The notes under the pieces were generated by a model. That model did no database searches. It was not told the DNA's origin and saw nothing but the letters and a program-made list of their open reading frames with translations. From Thermoplasmatales archaeon ex4484_6 (lineage in GTDB: Archaea > Thermoplasmatota > Penumbrarchaeia > Penumbrarchaeales > Penumbrarchaeaceae), in assembly GCA_002254385.1 (NCBI GenBank), contig NJDO01000101.1, positions 1 through 7,038 of the forward strand: a stretch of DNA of 7,038 nt. The letters are read 5' to 3'. This document shows, piece after piece, positions 6,407-7,038 of this stretch (positions within the stretch are counted from its first letter, which is position 1; the number at the start of each line of letters is the position of its first letter). The translations under genes were made by a program, and so were the position numbers.

Positions 6407-6619
6407 TCAATCATTTCCCGTCCGGGCGGCCAGGATGATAAGGGAGAGACCGGAAATCAAAATCAGAACGGAAATGCCGAGGCAGCAGAACCAGTCAATA
6501 CCAATGATGAGACCTTTCACGAACTCCAGCGGAACAAGGGAAAAGAGATAGAACAGGAGCGGCAGGGACAGGGAGACCACCGACAGGGCCAATCCGATGT
6601 TGAGCATCTTTCTGTTCAT
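6407..6619 (-). CDS. Small two-helix membrane protein, unknown function
   Basis: I do not recognise a family. From the ATG at 6619 it encodes 70 residues: a short basic start (MNRK), a hydrophobic helix at about 6-28, a second hydrophobic stretch at about 44-65 that includes FCC, and a short hydrophilic end (ARTGND). Positive charge at the N-terminus suggests both ends face the cytoplasm. The frame continues upstream to ATGs at 6718 and 6727, which would add 33-36 mostly polar residues. I prefer 6619 because a TATA-like box lies about 26 bases before it, as in leaderless archaeal genes. It converges with the TfoX-domain gene and diverges from the BKACE gene. Coding status is probable, given the clean alternation of hydrophobic segments, but not certain. 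Confidence 0.55.
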   Translation of the reverse strand: MNRKMLNIGLALSVVSLSLPLLFYLFSLVPLEFVKGLIIGIDWFCCLGISVLILISGLSLIILAARTGND

Positions 6620-6640
6620 CGGACTTTCAAGAGTGTCGAG

Positions 6641-6648
6641 GTATATAG
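6641..6648 (-). promoter_or_regulatory. Putative TATA box for leaderless membrane-protein gene
   Basis: On the minus strand this reads CTATATAC, centred about 26 bases upstream of the ATG at 6619. Archaeal transcription usually starts about 25 bases after the TATA centre, which would put the first transcribed base at or next to the start codon. There is no clear Shine-Dalgarno between the two, consistent with a leaderless message. Confidence 0.4.
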
Positions 6649-6723
6649 GTTGTTCGTACAGATATTCCCATATTACCGTCTCGAAGGGATGAGCCCCGCT
6701 TTTCCCATTATATCCCATGAAAA

Positions 6724-6748
6724 TCATTAAAATATTGAAAACATATGG
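6724..6748 (+). promoter_or_regulatory. Putative promoter of the BKACE gene
   Basis: An A/T-rich block holding TTAAAATATT (6727-6736) and ACATATGG (6741-6748), 24-45 bases before the ATG at 6772. The first would give a start near 6755 and a short leader with a weak GGGGT ribosome site; the second would make the message nearly leaderless. The choice cannot be made by eye. Confidence 0.4.
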
Positions 6749-6771
6749 AAGTATTGAACGGGGTATGTCAA

Positions 6772-7038
6772 ATGAAAGGGGTTCTCGAGAATCAAAAGCT
6801 CATCGTAAAGGCGGCTCTGACCGGGATGATCCCCATGAAGGAGGACACACCCAATGTGCCAATAACCCCAAAGGAGATCGCGGAAGATGCATACAGGGTC
6901 TACAAGCATGGGGCCAGCGTTGTGCACGTTCACGCAAGGGATGAGAACGGATTTCCCACCCACAAAGCAGTTGTGTTCAGGGAGATATTCGAGAGGATCA
7001 AAGAGAAATGCCCGGACATAATCATCTGTGCGACCACA
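6772..7038 (+). CDS. BKACE (DUF849, Kce-like) family enzyme, 3' partial
   Basis: The first 89 residues of a protein whose family members are usually about 270-310 residues; the frame runs off the right edge. Diagnostic features are the opening strand KAALTG (13-18), the run PNVPITPKEIAEDA (27-40), and GASVVHVHARDENG (47-60), in which His52 and His54 form the first half of the zinc site of 3-keto-5-aminohexanoate cleavage enzyme. This family condenses or cleaves beta-keto acids with acetyl-CoA in a TIM-barrel fold; members differ widely in substrate, so lysine fermentation is only one possibility and the substrate cannot be read from this fragment. The ATG at 6772 fits the family start; an ATG at 6765 is in another frame. 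It appears to have its own promoter and to be unrelated to the copper cassette. Confidence 0.9.
   Translation, partial: MKGVLENQKLIVKAALTGMIPMKEDTPNVPITPKEIAEDAYRVYKHGASVVHVHARDENGFPTHKAVVFREIFERIKEKCPDIIICATT

Noticed and set aside
6396..6420. CGGGAA and TTCCCG inverted repeat between convergent genes, possible terminator.
   Set aside because: Six-base stem with a 13-base loop and no U-tract; not distinguishable from chance.
6318..6551. A 77-residue plus-strand frame just after the TfoX-domain gene, preceded by AGGAG.
   Set aside because: The spacing to ATG is a single base, the second half is antisense to the membrane protein, and the product shows no fold-like pattern.

Overview
The window reads as a piece of an archaeal chromosome, most likely from the Thermoplasmatota or a related euryarchaeal lineage. 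The grounds are heavy use of AGG/AGA and ATA codons, archaeal Shine-Dalgarno sequences (GGTG, GGAGGT), TATA-like boxes at archaeal spacing, and the gene set: a PAS histidine kinase with an archaeal-type H-box, a small PRC-barrel protein, an Lrp/AsnC regulator and a CopA-type P1B ATPase. The lineage is inferred from style and gene content, not from a marker gene.

Layout. (1) 1-1399, plus: the 3' part of a PAS/PAS/histidine-kinase gene that begins outside the window. (2) 1408-1989, minus: a two-gene unit, PRC-barrel protein then a mini winged-helix protein, convergent with the kinase (8 bases between stops). (3) 1990-2205: a divergent promoter region with leader hairpins; it is the longest stretch without a gene. 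(4) 2206-6313, plus: an Lrp/AsnC-type regulator, a thiol peroxidase of the PrxQ/BCP type whose frame is broken by an apparent one-base loss, a Cu(I)-exporting P1B-1 ATPase, a 55-residue YHS metal-binding protein that is easily missed because of its size, and a TfoX N-terminal-domain protein. The last four genes are tightly packed: a 1-base overlap, then gaps of 5 and 12 bases. (5) 6407-6619, minus: a small two-helix membrane protein, probably leaderless. (6) 6772 to the end, plus: the 5' part of a BKACE (DUF849, 3-keto-5-aminohexanoate cleavage enzyme-like) gene.

How the genes work together. The core is a metal and redox stress cassette: an exporter that removes cytoplasmic Cu(I), a small Cys-rich YHS protein in the position where copper chaperones often lie, and a peroxidase that deals with the oxidants copper generates. 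The Lrp-like regulator directly upstream is a candidate controller. The TfoX-domain protein is a passenger or partner of unknown role.

The most notable points are the peroxiredoxin frameshift, the short YHS gene, a kinase ATP-binding domain with several lost signature residues, and a second HMA domain in CopA that has lost both metal-binding cysteines. I see no mobile elements, CRISPR arrays, tRNA or rRNA genes.
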